A stretch of 64,000 bases of DNA, taken from assembly GCA_016869275.1 (NCBI GenBank), contig VGEO01000001.1, positions 1 through 64,000 on the forward strand, in the 5' to 3' direction. Each line of letters begins with the position of its first letter. The first letter of the stretch is position 1. Shown piece after piece: positions 1 through 8,110 of this stretch. Made by a program: the position numbers and the translations under genes. Source of the stretch: Alphaproteobacteria bacterium. Its GTDB lineage: Bacteria; Pseudomonadota; Alphaproteobacteria; SHVV01. The notes under the pieces are model-generated. The model saw only the letters and a program-made list of their open reading frames with translations. It was not told where the DNA came from and searched no databases.

Positions 1-1320
1 GGCAATCGCCTCGCGGCGATCGCCGATCTCGCGTGCGCGCGGACAGGCAGCGAGAACCGCACGCCGGATCGCCGCCGGGTCTTCGTTGCGCGGGTTGTCG
101 TCAGTCACGATCGCGGTATCGGCGAGCCGCGCGACCACCGAACCCATCCGCGGGCGCTTGGTCGGATCGCGATCGCCGCCAGCGCCGAAGACGACGCTCA
201 AGCGGCCCTTGGCGTGGGGACGAAGCGCGGTCAGGACCTTGGCCATTGCGTCGGGCGTATGCGCGTAGTCGACGTAAATCGGCGCGCCGTTTGCGTGGGT
301 TGCGGCGTGCTCGAGGCGGCCCGGGACGACGCTCAGCCCGGCGAGCGCTTCCGCAAGCGTCGCCGCTTGGCCGCCCGAGGCCAGCGCGAGCCCGAGCGCA
401 CAGAGCGCATTGGCGGCCTGAAAATCGCCGACCAGGGGCAACGCTACGTCATGACGAGCGCCTTCGACCTCGAGCGCGAGGCGCTGGCCGCGGGCGCTCG
501 GGGTCGCATCGACCAAGGCGATATCGCGGCCGGCGCGGCCGTAGGTGAGCGTTTTGACGCCGCGCTTGGCGCACACGGCGCCGAGCGGCTCGGCCTCGGG
601 CACGTCGGCGTTCAAGACCGCGGTGCCGGCGGCGTCGAGCACTTCGGCGAACAGGCGGGTCTTGCATGCGAAGTACGCCGCGAGCGAAGGATGATAGTCG
701 AGGTGGTCGTGGCTCAGGTTGGTGAATGCCGCCGACTTGACCGTGGCGCCGTCGACCCGATGCTGATCGAGCGCGTGGCTCGACGCTTCGATCGCGACAT
801 AGTCGACGCCATCGCCGACCATGCGGTCGAGCAGCGCGTGGAGCTGAACCGGATCGGGCGTTGTCGTCGCGAGCGGCTCGACATGGTCCCGCCATTGCGC
901 GCCCAAGGTCCCGATCGTGCCGGCGCGGCGGCCCATCGACTGCCAGAGCTGGCGCGTGAAGCAGGCGACCGAGGTCTTGCCGTTGGTGCCGGTGACCGCG
1001 GCGAGGTGGGTCGGATGGCGCGGATAGAACCGGGCCGCGGCGCGCGCCAGCGCCCGGCGCGGATTGGCGTGCGGCACGACCGCGATCGCCGCGTCCGGGC
1101 GGGCGGCGGCGCGGTCGCACAGCACGGCAACGGCGCCGCGCGCGACCGCCTCGCCGATGAACGACGCGCCATCCGCGCGCGATCCGGCGAGCGCTGCGAA
1201 CAAGAACCCGGGCTTGACCGCGCGACTGTCGGCGGTAAGGCCGGCGATCGCCGGGTTGAGCGCCGAGCCCGGCGCCGCCGGGGCGAAGTCGGCGGGATCG
1301 AACAGGTCAGCGAGATACAC
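1..1320 (-). CDS. murE: UDP-MurNAc-tripeptide synthetase MurE, C-terminus cut by the window edge
   Basis: Cytoplasmic ATP-dependent Mur ligase that adds the third stem-peptide residue to UDP-MurNAc-L-Ala-D-Glu. 440 residues are visible (family about 490), so the last part lies beyond position 1. The GTNGKTS phosphate-binding loop is at residues 111-117. DNPR at 408-411 is the motif established for meso-diaminopimelate-adding MurE, so a DAP-type peptidoglycan is expected. The start is GTG at 1320, chosen because GGAGGA lies five bases upstream and the protein then begins MYLADLFDP; no ATG fits. It overlaps the end of ftsI by 14 bases and is the fifth gene of the mraZ-led operon. Confidence 0.93.
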   Translation of the reverse strand, partial: MYLADLFDPADFAPAAPGSALNPAIAGLTADSRAVKPGFLFAALAGSRADGASFIGEAVARGAVAVLCDRAAARPDAAIAVVPHANPRRALARAAARFYPRHPTHLAAVTGTNGKTSVACFTRQLWQSMGRRAGTIGTLGAQWRDHVEPLATTTPDPVQLHALLDRMVGDGVDYVAIEASSHALDQHRVDGATVKSAAFTNLSHDHLDYHPSLAAYFACKTRLFAEVLDAAGTAVLNADVPEAEPLGAVCAKRGVKTLTYGRAGRDIALVDATPSARGQRLALEVEGARHDVALPLVGDFQAANALCALGLALASGGQAATLAEALAGLSVVPGRLEHAATHANGAPIYVDYAHTPDAMAKVLTALRPHAKGRLSVVFGAGGDRDPTKRPRMGSVVARLADTAIVTDDNPRNEDPAAIRRAVLAACPRAREIGDRREAIA

Positions 1321-3040
1321 GCGATCCTCCCGCCGGCGCGCTTGCCGCCATCACGGTCCGCTCGGGCAGCACGTCGTCGGGCGCATTCGGCGCGACGCCG
1401 AGTAGGGGCCCGATCCGCGCGACGACGCGGCCGACGACCGGGGCCGCGGTCCAGCCGCCGGTCGCGTAGCCCTGAGTCCGCGGGTTGCCCTTGGGCTCGT
1501 CGAGGATCACGACCACGAGGTACTTGGGTGCGGCGATCGGAAAGACGCCGACGAACGAGGACAACAACGCGCGCGTGCGGTAGCCGCCGACCCCGGTCTT
1601 CTCGGCCGTGCCGGTCTTGCCGCCGACGCTATAGCCCGGCGCCGCCGCCTTGGTGCCGGTGCCTTTGTTCACCACCTGGTGCATGAGCTGGCGCATATCG
1701 CGCGACGCTTCGGGCGAGATCACGCGCTTGCCGGCGAGCGGTGCGTCGGCCGGCCGCTTGATCAGGGTCGAGGGCATGCGTACGCCGTTATTGACGATCG
1801 CGCCGACGCCCTCGGCGAGCTGCACCGGCGAAACCGCCACGCCATGGCCGTACGCGACGGTGACCGTATTGATCTCGCGCCATTGTGCGGGCGACGGTGA
1901 CATCGGCTTCCCGACCTCGGGCAGCTCGAGCGTCGCCGGTTCGAGCAGCCCGAACGCGCGGAGGTACGACTGCTGCCGCTTGGTGCCGACGTCGAGCGCC
2001 ATCTTGGCGGCGCCGATGTTGGACGAATAGAGAAACACCTCGGGTACGGTGAGAACGCGGCGTTTGGCGTGGTAGTCGTTGATGACGAAGCGCGAGATTT
2101 TCATCGGCTCGGTCGCGTCGTAGCGGCTGGCGAGCGACGCGGCGCCCGAATCGATCGCCATCGCGACGGTAAACGCCTTGAAGGTCGACCCCATCTCGTA
2201 GATGCCCAGGGTGACGCGGTTGAAGAGCGCATCCTTCGGCATGGCGCCGGGATGGTTGGGATCGAAATCAGGGAGCGAGACCAGCGCGACGATTTCGCCG
2301 GTGGTGACGTCGGTGACGAGCGCAGCGGCACCGATTGCCTGAAACTGCCCGACCGCTTCGGCGAGCTCCTCGGTGAGGACGTGCTGGACGCGCAAGTCGA
2401 TCGACAACGCGAGCGGCCCGGCGAGATCGCGAACCGGCGTCTTGAGCAGGCCTTCGAGTCCCTTTTCGACGCCGGCCAGTCCCTCGTTGTCGACGTTCGA
2501 AAAACCCAGAACGTGGGCGGCGAGCCGCCCGTGCGGGTAGACCCGGCGGTACTCCTCTTGGAACGCGAGGCCCGGGAGTCCGAGGCGATGCACCGCGTTC
2601 TGCTCGCCCGGCGTGAGGCCGCGTTTGATCCAAACGAACGTCTTGTCGGACGCGAGCTTCTCGGCGAGGTCGCGACGGTCGAGGCCGGGCAGCGCCTTGG
2701 CGAGATCGCGCGCCGCGGTATCGGCATCGAGCACGCGCTTGGGGTTGGCGTAAAGCGAAGCGGTCTTGAGGCTGGTCGCGAGCAGGGTACCGTTGCGATC
2801 GACGATATCGGCGCGCTCGGCCGGGGTGCGCGCATCGGAGGCGGTCAGGCGCGGCTCCTCGCCTTCGCGCAACAGCGTGAGGTCGATCAAGCGGCCGGCC
2901 ATGATCGTGAACAGCAGGGTAAAGCCGGCGCCGATCGCGATCAGGCGGCTGCGGCCGGTTTCGATCGGCGGCCGTCGCCAGCCGGCGACACCGGCGGCGG
3001 GGGCCGAGCGCGTGACGAGACGAGCGAACAGCCGCCGCAT
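1307..3040 (-). CDS. ftsI: Peptidoglycan transpeptidase FtsI (PBP3)
   Basis: Class B penicillin-binding protein that crosslinks septal peptidoglycan in the divisome. 577 residues, normal for the family. A single membrane segment lies at about 33-54, followed by the periplasmic pedestal. The transpeptidase domain has the three expected motifs: STFK at 285-288 (nucleophile Ser285), SSN at 339-341 and KTG at 475-477. The start ATG at 3040 was chosen over longer in-frame options because it begins MRRLFARL just before the membrane anchor. It abuts ftsL (stop at 3040-3042) and overlaps murE. Confidence 0.95.
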   Translation of the reverse strand: MRRLFARLVTRSAPAAGVAGWRRPPIETGRSRLIAIGAGFTLLFTIMAGRLIDLTLLREGEEPRLTASDARTPAERADIVDRNGTLLATSLKTASLYANPKRVLDADTAARDLAKALPGLDRRDLAEKLASDKTFVWIKRGLTPGEQNAVHRLGLPGLAFQEEYRRVYPHGRLAAHVLGFSNVDNEGLAGVEKGLEGLLKTPVRDLAGPLALSIDLRVQHVLTEELAEAVGQFQAIGAAALVTDVTTGEIVALVSLPDFDPNHPGAMPKDALFNRVTLGIYEMGSTFKAFTVAMAIDSGAASLASRYDATEPMKISRFVINDYHAKRRVLTVPEVFLYSSNIGAAKMALDVGTKRQQSYLRAFGLLEPATLELPEVGKPMSPSPAQWREINTVTVAYGHGVAVSPVQLAEGVGAIVNNGVRMPSTLIKRPADAPLAGKRVISPEASRDMRQLMHQVVNKGTGTKAAAPGYSVGGKTGTAEKTGVGGYRTRALLSSFVGVFPIAAPKYLVVVILDEPKGNPRTQGYATGGWTAAPVVGRVVARIGPLLGVAPNAPDDVLPERTVMAASAPAGGSRVSR

Positions 3041-3432
3041 CACGGCGTCTCCTCGGGCTCGGGCGTGCCGACGAACCAGATCGTGGAGGCGCCGGTCGGC
3101 TCTTCCGGGGGAACGGCAGCGGACGGATCGACGGTGGGATCGTCCTCGGCCGGCCGCACGCCGCGCGGGACCGCAATCAGGCTCATGAACCGGCGCCCGT
3201 CGGCCGGCGCGAGATCGAGGTGGCGGAACGCCAATTCTTCGAGCCGCTTCGGATTGTTGAGATAGCTCCATTCCGCCTTGAGAACGCGGACCGCCTCGTG
3301 CTCGGCGGCGATCGCCTGGGTCAGCGACTCGTCGCGCGCCTCAAGCCGCTGAACCTCGTACTTGAGGCTGTAGAGCGCGAAGGTGAGCGCGGCCACCAAC
3401 ACGAAACCGAGCGCGGTGAGATGGCGCTTCAC
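3040..3432 (-). CDS. ftsL: Cell division protein FtsL-like
   Basis: Small bitopic divisome protein, identified mainly by its place between rsmH and ftsI. 130 residues. A short cytoplasmic start (MKRHLTAL) is followed by one hydrophobic segment at about 5-22, then a helical stretch rich in Glu, Arg and Leu, typical of the FtsL coiled coil that pairs with FtsB. The C-terminal tail is Pro-rich. It starts at GTG 3432, which shares a GTGA with the rsmH stop, so translation is probably coupled. FtsL sequences diverge strongly; the name rests on size, topology and synteny. Confidence 0.82.
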   Translation of the reverse strand: MKRHLTALGFVLVAALTFALYSLKYEVQRLEARDESLTQAIAAEHEAVRVLKAEWSYLNNPKRLEELAFRHLDLAPADGRRFMSLIAVPRGVRPAEDDPTVDPSAAVPPEEPTGASTIWFVGTPEPEETP

Positions 3433-4397
3433 GGCTGCCCCCGCTCGCTCGACCATGCCGGCGCCTCGGTGCGGACCGCGCTCCGAAACCGGGCCGAGCG
3501 CGCGCGCGGGTTTCGCGCCACTTCGGCCTCGCTCGGGCGCAGCGCCTTGCGCGTCGTCATCGCAAACGACGGCGCCCGCGCCGGCGCGAACGGCTGGTGG
3601 CGACCGGGCTTCGGCGCCCGGCCGGAGCGCTCGGTCAGGAACTGTTTGACGATGCGGTCCTCGAGCGAATGGAACGCGACCACGGCGAGACGGCCGCCGC
3701 TTCGCAGCAGGCGTTCGGACGCCGCGAGCCCGAGGCGGAGCTCGGTCAACTCGTCGTTGATGTGGATGCGGAGCGCCTGAAAGGTGCGGGTCGCGGGATG
3801 GAGGCGCTCGCCCTCGCGTTGCGGTCCGACCGCCTGCACGATCGCATCGACCAGCTCGCCGGTGCGGGCGAGCGGGCGCTCGCGGCGCCGGCGCACGATC
3901 GCGCGGGCAATCCGCCGTGCGTGGCGTTCTTCGCCGAAGCGATAGATGACATCGGCGATCGTCGTCTCGGCCGCGGTATTGACGAAGTCGGCGGCGCTCG
4001 ATCCCGACGGTGTCATCCGCATGTCGAGCGGCCCGTCGGCCTGAAACGAGAAGCCGCGCGCGGGATCGTCGATCTGCGGCGAGGACACGCCGAGATCGAA
4101 GGCGACGCCGTCGGCGGCGGCGACGTCGTGGGGCGCAAGCAGCGTCGCCATCTCGGAAAAGCGGCCTTCGACGGCATGGAAACGCTGGCCGTAGCGGGCC
4201 GCGAGCGCGGCCGACCGCGCGATAGCGGCCGGATCGCGGTCGATCGCCGACACCCTGCATGGGGCCGCCTCGAGCAAGGCGCGCGCGTAACCGCCGGCGC
4301 CGAAGGTCGCGTCGATCATGATGTCGCCGTTCCGGGGCGCCAACGCGGCTACCACCGCATCGACCATCACCGGTTCATGCGATCCACGATCCGTCAC
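3429..4397 (-). CDS. rsmH: 16S rRNA (cytosine1402-N4)-methyltransferase RsmH
   Basis: S-adenosylmethionine-dependent enzyme that methylates N4 of C1402 in the 16S rRNA decoding site (also called MraW). 322 residues, matching the family. The N-terminal HEPVM block, the SAM-binding DATFGAGGYA block and the FDLGVSSPQID block are all present, and the C-terminus carries the conserved FHSLEDRIVK. The start is GTG at 4397, giving VTDRGSHEPVM; AAGGAG lies about 12 bases upstream, a little far. The gene follows mraZ by 16 bases and overlaps ftsL by four. Confidence 0.94.
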   Translation of the reverse strand: MTDRGSHEPVMVDAVVAALAPRNGDIMIDATFGAGGYARALLEAAPCRVSAIDRDPAAIARSAALAARYGQRFHAVEGRFSEMATLLAPHDVAAADGVAFDLGVSSPQIDDPARGFSFQADGPLDMRMTPSGSSAADFVNTAAETTIADVIYRFGEERHARRIARAIVRRRRERPLARTGELVDAIVQAVGPQREGERLHPATRTFQALRIHINDELTELRLGLAASERLLRSGGRLAVVAFHSLEDRIVKQFLTERSGRAPKPGRHQPFAPARAPSFAMTTRKALRPSEAEVARNPRARSARFRSAVRTEAPAWSSERGQP

Positions 4398-4413
4398 TGC
4401 TCGCGAGGCTCCT

Positions 4414-4872
4414 TCATTCCTTTCGCGACGGTGCGTTGAGACTGCCGCGCAACTCGCGCGCGCGGCGGATCGCTTCGGCCTCGGCTTCGGCGTAGCGGCC
4501 GGGCTCCCAAATCTGAAAGGTTTCGCCCAGACCGACGAACAGCGCGCGCTCGGCGAGGTGGGCATGCGCGAGCAGGTCGGCCGGCAGCACGATCCGGCCC
4601 TCGCCGTCCCACGGCAGCGACGAGCTCCGCGCGAAGATCGCGCTCGCAAAGCTCATGCGCTCGTCGGAAAACGGATTGAGCCGATCGACGCCCTGTTTGA
4701 GCGTTTCGAGCGCCAGCTTACCGCAGCCGTCGAGCGCGGCGCTGACGAACGACGGACGAACGATGATGCCGGCAAAGGTCTCGGCGGCGAGCTCGGCACG
4801 AAACGGGGCCGGAACCGACACCCGCCCTTTGCGGTCGACCTTGTTGAGGAACTTGGAAAGAAACAACGCCAT
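4414..4872 (-). CDS. mraZ: Transcriptional regulator MraZ
   Basis: DNA-binding protein of the AbrB-like swapped-hairpin fold; in E. coli it represses its own division-gene operon. 152 residues. The two tandem MraZ motifs are visible as DRKGRVSVP (about 13-21) and DGEGRIVLP (about 89-97), each with the DxxxR signature. An AGGGAG ribosome site precedes the ATG. First gene of the mraZ-rsmH-ftsL-ftsI-murE operon; a regularly spaced TGGG repeat array about 90-130 bases upstream is its probable binding site. Confidence 0.95.
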   Translation of the reverse strand: MALFLSKFLNKVDRKGRVSVPAPFRAELAAETFAGIIVRPSFVSAALDGCGKLALETLKQGVDRLNPFSDERMSFASAIFARSSSLPWDGEGRIVLPADLLAHAHLAERALFVGLGETFQIWEPGRYAEAEAEAIRRARELRGSLNAPSRKE

Positions 4873-4958
4873 GAAACGCTCCCTGCCACCGAACTTCTCC
4901 GCGTCCCGTACGCCCCGTCGTAGTCATCGCGTCGTTGGCCGCCGTTCTGGATGCTATT

Positions 4959-5002
4959 TGGGACGGTATGGGATACCATGGGTATATATGGGTGTCAATG
5001 GG
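4959..5002 (-). promoter_or_regulatory. Probable MraZ operator: five TGGGN repeats at 10-bp spacing
   Basis: On the plus strand TGGG occurs at 4959, 4969, 4979, 4989 and 4999, exactly ten bases apart, each followed by one variable base and a five-base spacer. This matches the published MraZ-box arrangement (TGGGN repeats with five-base spacers upstream of mraZ); the usual number is three or four. The repeats overlap the best mraZ promoter candidate, as expected for autorepression. The repeats read TGGG on the strand opposite to mraZ; I cannot confirm from memory which orientation is usual. Confidence 0.8.
4970..4998 (-). promoter_or_regulatory. Candidate mraZ operon promoter
   Basis: On the minus strand a perfect TTGACA (4998-4993) is followed after 17 bases by TATCCC (4975-4970), a weak -10. 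Transcription would begin near 4963, leaving about 90 bases before the mraZ ATG. Both elements lie inside the TGGG repeat array. The stretch from 5003 to 5189 behind it, up to the RNase P RNA, shows no gene. Confidence 0.5.
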
Positions 5003-5189
5003 AATAGCTCTGAAAAATCAAGGAATAACGCGACGCAAAGGCCGCGCGCCCCAAGGGTTGCGATCCCACCACGGCATCGTGGCCGCGGAACGGCTCTGGC
5101 ATGGGCGAATTGTGGCAGTTTAGTATCCTAATAATTCGTGTTTTGTTCACTATATGCCCCACCCTTTCGCTAACAGGCGAGCGGCGGCA

Positions 5190-5589
5190 AAGGCGTCAGA
5201 CCGCCTATAAGCCGGGTTCTGTTCCGAGCCTGCGCCCGGAGGCAGCCATTCATCTGGGACGCTTGTCGCCAAGCGCCTCGCGCAACCTACCCGGACGACT
5301 GACCCGGAAACCGTCTGCCGCCGAAGCGGCGCGCCGTCCCTATTTGGTCTTGCTCCCGGTGGGGTTTGCCGTGCCGCCGCCGTTGCCGGCGCCGCGGTGC
5401 GCTCTTACCGCACCTTTTCACCCTTACCCGCGAGGCCTTGCGGCCGGCGGGCGGTTTGTTTTCTGTGGCACTGTCCCTGGGGTCGCCCCCGCCGGGCATT
5501 ACCCGGCACCGTCTTTCCGTGGAGCCCGGACTTTCCTCACCGCCGCAGTGACCTGCGGTGGCGCGGCTGCCCGGCGATCTGACGCCTCG
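5190..5589 (-). ncRNA. rnpB: RNase P RNA, bacterial class A
   Basis: Catalytic RNA of ribonuclease P, which trims tRNA 5' ends. On the minus strand the conserved GAGGAAAGTCCGGGCTCC block lies at 5538-5521, the ACAGTGCCACAGAAAACAAA block around 5473-5449, and the 3' block AGAACCCGGCTTATAGG around 5220-5203. The ends pair into helix P1: AGGCGTCAGATCGCC near 5588-5574 with GGCGGTCTGACGCCT near 5204-5190. Length about 400 nt is normal. Exact ends are set from P1 and could be off by several bases. It lies 50 bases beyond the ampD stop; no separate strong promoter was seen. Confidence 0.95.
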
Positions 5590-5641
5590 GTAAAGTGGCG
5601 CTTCGGGGGTTGGGGCGCAAGGGCTGCGCGCGCCGGCCCGG

Positions 5642-6367
5642 TCAGGCCGGTCGGCGCGCGAGCAACTCGGCCAAGACCGCGAGCGTTTCGGGATCGGGAA
5701 CGCCATCGACCCGCTGGCGCCGATAGTGGCGCTGAAACGCCGCGACGACGTCGGTGGTGCGCTTGTCGAAGGTGCCGGTCGGCTCGATCCGGTAGCCGAA
5801 GCGCGCAAGATCTTGCTGCAGGGCCGCGATCGCGGCGTGCGAAGGCCGGCGGTCGGCCTTGAGGTCACGCGGGTCGGCGGTGCGTTCGGCGACCCATCCG
5901 ATCCCGGCAGCGGCGAGCCGCTCCCAATCGAACTGTTCGCCCGGATCTTGCCGCCGCTCGGGTGCGACATCGGAATGCGCGAGCACGCGATGGGCCGGAA
6001 TGGGATGGCGCGCTAGGATCGCCCGCGCCAGCGCGATCAACGTCGCGTATTGGGCGGCGGCGAACGCCACATAACCCCATTCGTGGCCGGGATTTGCGAG
6101 CTCGATCCCGATCGAGCAGCCATTGATGTCGGTAGCGCCCGCCCAATAGGCGACGCCGGCATGCCAGGCGCGCGCCGTTTCGGCGACGAGTGCGGTCGGC
6201 TCGCCCGCCTCGTCGATCAAGTAGTGGGCGCTCACCTTGGCGACCGGGTCGCAGAGCCGATCGAGCGCCGCCGCGGCGGACGGCATCCCGGTGTAGTGGA
6301 GGACGAGCATGTCGATCGCCTGCCCCGCCGGGCGAAGGTCGAAATTGGGCGAGGGGCGTTCGCGCAT
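5642..6367 (-). CDS. ampD: N-acetylmuramoyl-L-alanine amidase, AmpD/AmiD type with peptidoglycan-binding domain
   Basis: Zinc amidase that cuts the bond between MurNAc and L-Ala; in cell-wall recycling it acts on anhydro-muropeptides. 241 residues. The Amidase_2 domain occupies about 15-165: HYTG supplies the first zinc His, AWHAG the conserved loop, and HSDVAPERRQDPG the second His and the Asp. A PG_binding_1-like domain follows (about 170-238, LQQDLARFGY...). No signal peptide is visible, which favours a cytoplasmic recycling role like AmpD over lipoprotein AmiD. It follows a transporter gene by seven bases and probably ends the djlA-led operon. Confidence 0.88.
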   Translation of the reverse strand: MRERPSPNFDLRPAGQAIDMLVLHYTGMPSAAAALDRLCDPVAKVSAHYLIDEAGEPTALVAETARAWHAGVAYWAGATDINGCSIGIELANPGHEWGYVAFAAAQYATLIALARAILARHPIPAHRVLAHSDVAPERRQDPGEQFDWERLAAAGIGWVAERTADPRDLKADRRPSHAAIAALQQDLARFGYRIEPTGTFDKRTTDVVAAFQRHYRRQRVDGVPDPETLAVLAELLARRPA

Positions 6368-6374
6368 GGCGGGG

Positions 6375-7259
6375 CTAGGTCTTTACCGCCGCGGCGGCGT
6401 GCCCGACGCCGGCGCCGGCCCGAATCTGAATGAGACCGATGCCGATGAGGACCATCGCACCCCCGACCAGGATTTCCCACGTCAACGTGTCGTCCAGGAA
6501 CAGGACGCCGGAGACGACGCCGAAGACAGGGCCGAGCAATGTGAAGGGCGAGATCACGGTGATCGGATAGGCTTTGAGAAGGTAGTACCAACTGCCGTGG
6601 CCGATTACGGTCGCGCCGACGGCGACGAACAAGAGCGCCCCCCACTGCTCGAAAGTGGCGGTGGCGATGGCTGCCGCCTGCCCGCTTTCAAAAACGAAGC
6701 TCAGCAGCAGGAGCGGCGGTATCGAAATCACCCCCATCCATGCCTGGAGCGTTACGATCGGCACGCCGCGCGTTCCCGGAATCAGGACCACGCCCAAGCC
6801 GATCGCCAGCGCGCCCAGCACCACGAACGGCAGCGCTTCGAGATGCGCGAACACCGTCGGATCGAAACCGATTACCGCGACCCCGGTGAAGGCGAGCGCG
6901 GTACCAGCCAGCCGCCGGGCGTTCAAGCGCTCCTTGAGAAAGATCATCGCGAGAATGATCGAGAACGGCACGTGAAGCTGGGCGATCAGGGCGACCGAGG
7001 CGGCGCCGGCCGACAGCCGCATGCCGATGAACATCAGTCCGAAATGGGCGACGCCGATCAGCAGCCCCACCATGACGACGTCGCGCCAGCGCCCCGGCAC
7101 GTCCTTCAGGAACGGCGCCAGGCAGGTGACGACCACGGCGAAGCGGAGCGCGATGAAGAACAGTGGCTCGAAATGATCGGCGCCGATCTTGCCGGCAACG
7201 AAGTTGAAACCGAACACGAGATTGACGAGGACGGCCAACGCCAGGTGATGGAGCCGCAC
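6375..7259 (-). CDS. EamA/DMT family transporter
   Basis: Inner-membrane protein of the drug/metabolite transporter superfamily. 294 residues, hydrophobic throughout and consistent with ten helices built from two EamA repeats; the second repeat starts near the middle (LQAWMGVISIPPLLLL). The N-terminus HHLALAVLVNLVFGFNFVAGK resembles the family's first helix. Substrate cannot be told from sequence; members export amino acids, metabolites or drugs. It sits 45 bases after djlA and seven before ampD. It is an eighth family member in the window, separate from the seven-gene array at 24425-30868. Confidence 0.85.
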   Translation of the reverse strand: MRLHHLALAVLVNLVFGFNFVAGKIGADHFEPLFFIALRFAVVVTCLAPFLKDVPGRWRDVVMVGLLIGVAHFGLMFIGMRLSAGAASVALIAQLHVPFSIILAMIFLKERLNARRLAGTALAFTGVAVIGFDPTVFAHLEALPFVVLGALAIGLGVVLIPGTRGVPIVTLQAWMGVISIPPLLLLSFVFESGQAAAIATATFEQWGALLFVAVGATVIGHGSWYYLLKAYPITVISPFTLLGPVFGVVSGVLFLDDTLTWEILVGGAMVLIGIGLIQIRAGAGVGHAAAAVKT

Positions 7260-7304
7260 GAATGGCCCTTACGTGCCTAGCCGATTGGCGCAATCGTCAG
7301 GCGC

Positions 7305-8036
7305 TCACGCGACGCCGCGCTCGCGGGCGATGCGCTCGTAGGCGGCATTGATCGAGGCGAGCTTCTCGCTCGCGACCTCGACGAACTCCTTGGGCATGCC
7401 CTGCCCGACCAGCACGTCGGGGTGATGCTCCTTGGCAAGCTTGCGGTAGCGGCGCTTGAGTTCGGAATCGGAAATTTCGCGATCGACGCCGAGGATCCGG
7501 TACGGATCGGCTTGATCGGGCCCGACATAGCCTTCGCGAATGCGCGCCCATTCGGCCTCGCTGAAGCCGAAGATGCGCGCGACCGCGGCCAGGAACTCGA
7601 GCTCGGCCGGGTGGACGACATCGTCGGCCTTGGCGATGTGGAACAAGCCGTCGAGCAGGTCTTCGAGGACCGCCGGTTTGCCCTTGAACAACTCCGCCAC
7701 TTGCTTGGCATAAGGCTCGAACCCCTCGGCGTCCTGGCGCGCCCGATCGAACACCCGTCCGACATTCTTGAGTTCATCGGGCGGGACGTGGAAAACTTCT
7801 TTGAAGGCGCGCACTTCCTCGGGCGTGACGACGCCGTCGGCCTTCGCCAACTTGGCGCCGAGCACGATGACGCCGATCGTGAACGCGATTTCCTTGGTCC
7901 CGGCGCGGTCCTCGTCCTGGCGTCCGCGCTGCAGCTTGTCGACGGCGTGGCCGGCAACGCCGCCGATCAACGCGCCGAGCGGACCGCCGAGCACGAAGCC
8001 CACGGTCCCGCCGAGAACTTTCCCCCAGATCGTCAT
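7305..8036 (-). CDS. djlA: DjlA-like membrane-anchored J-domain co-chaperone
   Basis: DnaK co-chaperone of the DjlA type. 243 residues. A glycine-rich single membrane anchor lies at about 8-30 (VLGGTVGFVLGGPLGALIGG), a TerB-like helical domain at about 50-165, and a C-terminal J domain at about 173-240 with the HPD tripeptide (KEHHPDV) that stimulates DnaK ATPase. Domain order and length match DjlA. It is the first gene of a minus-strand run with the EamA transporter and ampD, and diverges from the oxoprolinase gene across 74 bases. Confidence 0.9.
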   Translation of the reverse strand: MTIWGKVLGGTVGFVLGGPLGALIGGVAGHAVDKLQRGRQDEDRAGTKEIAFTIGVIVLGAKLAKADGVVTPEEVRAFKEVFHVPPDELKNVGRVFDRARQDAEGFEPYAKQVAELFKGKPAVLEDLLDGLFHIAKADDVVHPAELEFLAAVARIFGFSEAEWARIREGYVGPDQADPYRILGVDREISDSELKRRYRKLAKEHHPDVLVGQGMPKEFVEVASEKLASINAAYERIARERGVA

Positions 8037-8110
8037 GCCGGTGACGGAAACCTAGCGAATTTGTCGCACACCTTCCGCTGGACCGCCATCCGAAACCTCC
8101 TCTACAAACG

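Noticed and set aside
214..1686. 490-codon open frame on the plus strand across murE and the end of ftsI
   Set aside because: It is antisense to clear MurE and FtsI sequence; the product is Arg/Gly-rich with no family resemblance, as expected for opposite-strand frames in GC-rich DNA.
5101..5970. Open frames on both strands over the RNase P RNA
   Set aside because: They cover conserved RNase P RNA blocks and have no protein-like features; the RNA explains the sequence.
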